A stretch of 64,000 nucleotides of DNA from Rhopalosiphum padi. Lineage: Eukaryota > Arthropoda > Insecta > Hemiptera > Aphididae. The stretch is taken from contig NC_083600.1 in NCBI RefSeq assembly GCF_020882245.1, forward strand, positions 19,034,001 to 19,098,000. Reading direction: 5' to 3'. This document shows, piece after piece, positions 61,376 to 64,000 of the stretch (position 1 is the stretch's first letter; each line of letters starts with the position of its first letter). Under the pieces are notes generated by a model that was not told the origin of the DNA, ran no database searches, and was given only the letters and a program-made list of their open reading frames with translations. A program made the translations under genes and the position numbers.

Positions 61376-63880
61376 ATATATATATATATACACGATATAA
61401 TTTTAAATATTGCTGTACATTGGATTAAAGACAATATTCTACCAAAATTCACAAATAAAATTAAACGGTATCATTTGTTTTTTGATAAGAGACATGTCCG
61501 TCATACATTACCAACAGCCAACAGGTCTGTAACGGGAGTTATTTTGTTATCAAAAAAAACTTTTTATTTCAAAATAATATTAACGTTTTTGATATTATTT
61601 TTACAAACATATTAGTCATTATCATTTTGAATGTGATTTGATGAAAACCTACTTTTTAATTCCCGATAGAGCAAATCATTTTTTGGAGTATTTGGATACG
61701 TCATAAATTTGAATTTCGGACGAGCAGTTCGTGAGTTAAAACTTGCAAGTACGATATTAAACTTACAAGTTCGTATTTAAAATTTAGTTGAGAGGAGTTG
61801 AATGGGAAAGTAGTATCACATAAAACGTAATTCTAATAACACTACTCCGTTCATTGAAATTTAAATAGGCAATTAAAAGTTGTTATAACTAAATCTATAA
61901 CTGCGTTATTAACTTACTATTCGTTTTAAATTTGATTTTTATGTATTCAAATTTCAAATACACCAAAAAATATTCTGCTTTGGAATAATAAATTAAAATT
62001 TTATTTTGACATTCAAAAAAATAAAAAATTTAAATCTTTAACGAATAAAAATGTAATTTTTTTTTTAAGATTTGTAGAATTATGTAAATAAAATATTTTA
62101 AAAAGCCATCATCGTTTTTAAATAATGAGTATTCTACGTTAAATAAATCATCTAATATATACTATTTATATGGCAAATGCACATTATAATAATGAATATT
62201 TAATAATAATAATAATAATAATATAATAATATATATTTATTTATATATTTTAATTTCAGTTAATACCGTAATGTCCGTAATACTCGGTAATTTTGTTCCT
62301 AGTTGCAAACGAGTCGATAATATTTATTATTATACTTTTTAATATACATTTATTAATAATATAGTCACGGTGAGATTACTTACACCCGACGAAGCGAGTA
62401 TATTGTGATAATGTTGCGTTTAGAATAACGCTCAAAAGCGAATCAAATTATTATTTATTTAATTTTTTTTATATCCGGTTCGAAAAACCAGTTAGAGATA
62501 TTTATATGTATTACACCTTGTTGTATTTGCGGTGATCCAAAAAAGTTTACTCGAAATCGTTTCTCTACTCGTACTGCAGCTGCTCCTTACCACTGGTATG
62601 ACATACGTATAGGTACGTTTAGATACTGAATAAACTATATGAAAAAAATATAATAAAAAACATTAATTTTATAATTTGTCTATTGAATTTTAAGTAGGAA
62701 AAATGTTCTATTAAGATTTTTGTTATATAAATGTTAATTTACCACATTCGTTGAGATTTAAGTTTTAAATATTATTTTTAACATAACTACGTGCTTATAA
62801 TATTATATTAATATACAATATTAGATAGATTAATCAATCGGCACATGCTATATTAACGGAATTAATTCAGCCAACAATATTCTCAACGTGAATACGATGC
62901 GCCTTTCGTTTGAAGTAATTACAATTTTCCTATTACGAGTCAATTCACATGATATAGTTGCTTTAATGATTTATATATCATAGCTATATAATTATATAAA
63001 ATATATAAATACGACGTGATTAATTTAAATGTCTTCACTCATTATATTATAGGTACCAAATATATATTATTTTTTTTTGAAAATATATTTTTACATAATT
63101 TGTTGTCATAGCAAAACGCTATTTTAAAAAAAAATTGACCGTATCGTTTTCTTAAAAAATAAGGTTAGGTTAGGAAATAACTAATAAGATTTTTTTTTTT
63201 AATGACTACACACGCTTTGGCTTTTTATTTCATATTCTAAAGGAAATTATTGTTTATTGTTATTTGATACATAAAAATCGAATTTCAAACGAGTTGTTAT
63301 TTAGTTATTACAAAGTTTATATAGCTAACCTATAAGTCACTCTCGAAATATTACTCCAACTCGTCAACTATTCCGCTCCTCTAAACTTTAAATACTTTTA
63401 ACTTATTACAACTAATGATTATATAGGTACCTATATTTGTACTCACTTGTTCGAAATTCAATGTTTATGCATCAATTTACTTCAGAAAATATTTTGCTTT
63501 TGAATAAAATATAATTAAAATAGTACGTTGTAAATTTGTAATTCAAAAAAGTATAAACTTAAAAAATGATAATGATAAAAAATTGTCGATAAAATAATTT
63601 TGTTTAATACGTTTTGTTTTTTAATGTCATTAAATTATGTAAAAGTGATATTCTTAAAAAAGTCAGAACTTTTCGAATCAACGAGTGCAGTATAGGTACA
63701 CTTAAAATTTATAATAAACTTACACCACTATACGGCACTACTTATATAGGTACACTACTACACCGAGATGCAGTTAACAGAAACATTAAACATTTGTATG
63801 ATTATTTATTCAGATCGCGAGTGCAAACCCGATCGATACGAAAAAACACCGCGATTGTACGTGGGCGGGTAAGTCGTATA
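61376..63880. other. AT-rich intergenic DNA
   Basis: (AT)n follows at about 61372-61390 and (AAT)n at about 62203-62240. No coding exon, RNA gene or convincing element is visible. Confidence 0.35.
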
Positions 63881-64000
63881 AATCTGTCTTCACGCCGGTC
63901 GTCTATATGGCTATAAATAGCTATATTCGAAAGCGATTAGTGATCGAGCACGTTTCTCACACGGTGTGAAAATATTGTTACGATCGCAATCGTCTAATCC
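63881..64000 (+). promoter_or_regulatory. Possible TATA-type core promoter at window end
   Basis: TATAAATA at 63912-63919 lies in a GC-richer setting with GCGATTAGTGATCGAGCACG 20-40 bases downstream, where a start would be expected. The window ends 80 bases later, so no transcript can be traced. Weak evidence. Confidence 0.25.

Noticed and set aside
63614..63916. 100-codon + strand frame near the window end
   Set aside because: TTG start, no recognisable sequence, spans AT-rich and promoter-like DNA.

Overview
The window looks like a piece of an aphid (Hemiptera, Aphididae) chromosome. I infer this from the very AT-rich background, introns that are often only 60-100 bp, many lineage-type non-autonomous DNA transposons, and the insect-like sequence of the four genes I could assemble exon by exon. 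All reading was by eye and no database was searched.

Four protein genes are well supported. (1) Axin, the Wnt-pathway scaffold, lies on the + strand at 16107-21063 in 17 coding exons (879 codons plus stop) with the RGS domain, GSK3-binding helix, beta-catenin-binding helix and C-terminal DIX domain. (2) An IQUB homologue (ubiquitin-like fold, IQ motif, cysteine pairs) is a single GC-rich exon on the - strand at 22731-24809. (3) A 140-codon LisH protein of the CEP20/FOPNL centrosome-cilium family sits just upstream of it on the same strand at 25224-26262 in 4 exons. (4) PARN, the poly(A)-specific ribonuclease, is on the + strand at 42444-47829 in 15 coding exons (639 codons plus stop) with all catalytic residues.

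Layout. 1-16100 is long upstream sequence of Axin with no recognisable coding exons. It contains GC-rich islands (about 1860-2560 and 12890-14200) and a few TCF-like motif clusters. Axin and IQUB converge on 21064-22730. IQUB and the CEP20-like gene are head-to-tail, and each has an X-box-like RFX motif 171-187 bp before its ATG, so they may share a ciliary or sperm-axoneme regulon. 28.0-40.5 kb is a duplicated accessory region. It has a 199-bp tandem array in which each unit carries a terminal-exon-like sequence, then about 11 kb of segmental duplications. Those carry six copies of one minus-strand exon cassette: one is open between good splice sites and the others have stops or frameshifts. 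The region is peppered with hAT-type elements, one with perfect 8-bp target duplications and an uninserted paralogous copy nearby. After PARN, 47.8-64 kb holds no gene I can name. It has GC-rich islands, a mariner-type MITE, a long imperfect hairpin, a Tigger-like end and ambiguous exon-like stretches.

The strongest leads for new biology are the paired X-boxes, the minus-strand duplicated exon family with its tandem terminal exons, the extra cysteine knuckle in Axin, and the 190-bp hairpin near 55.4 kb.
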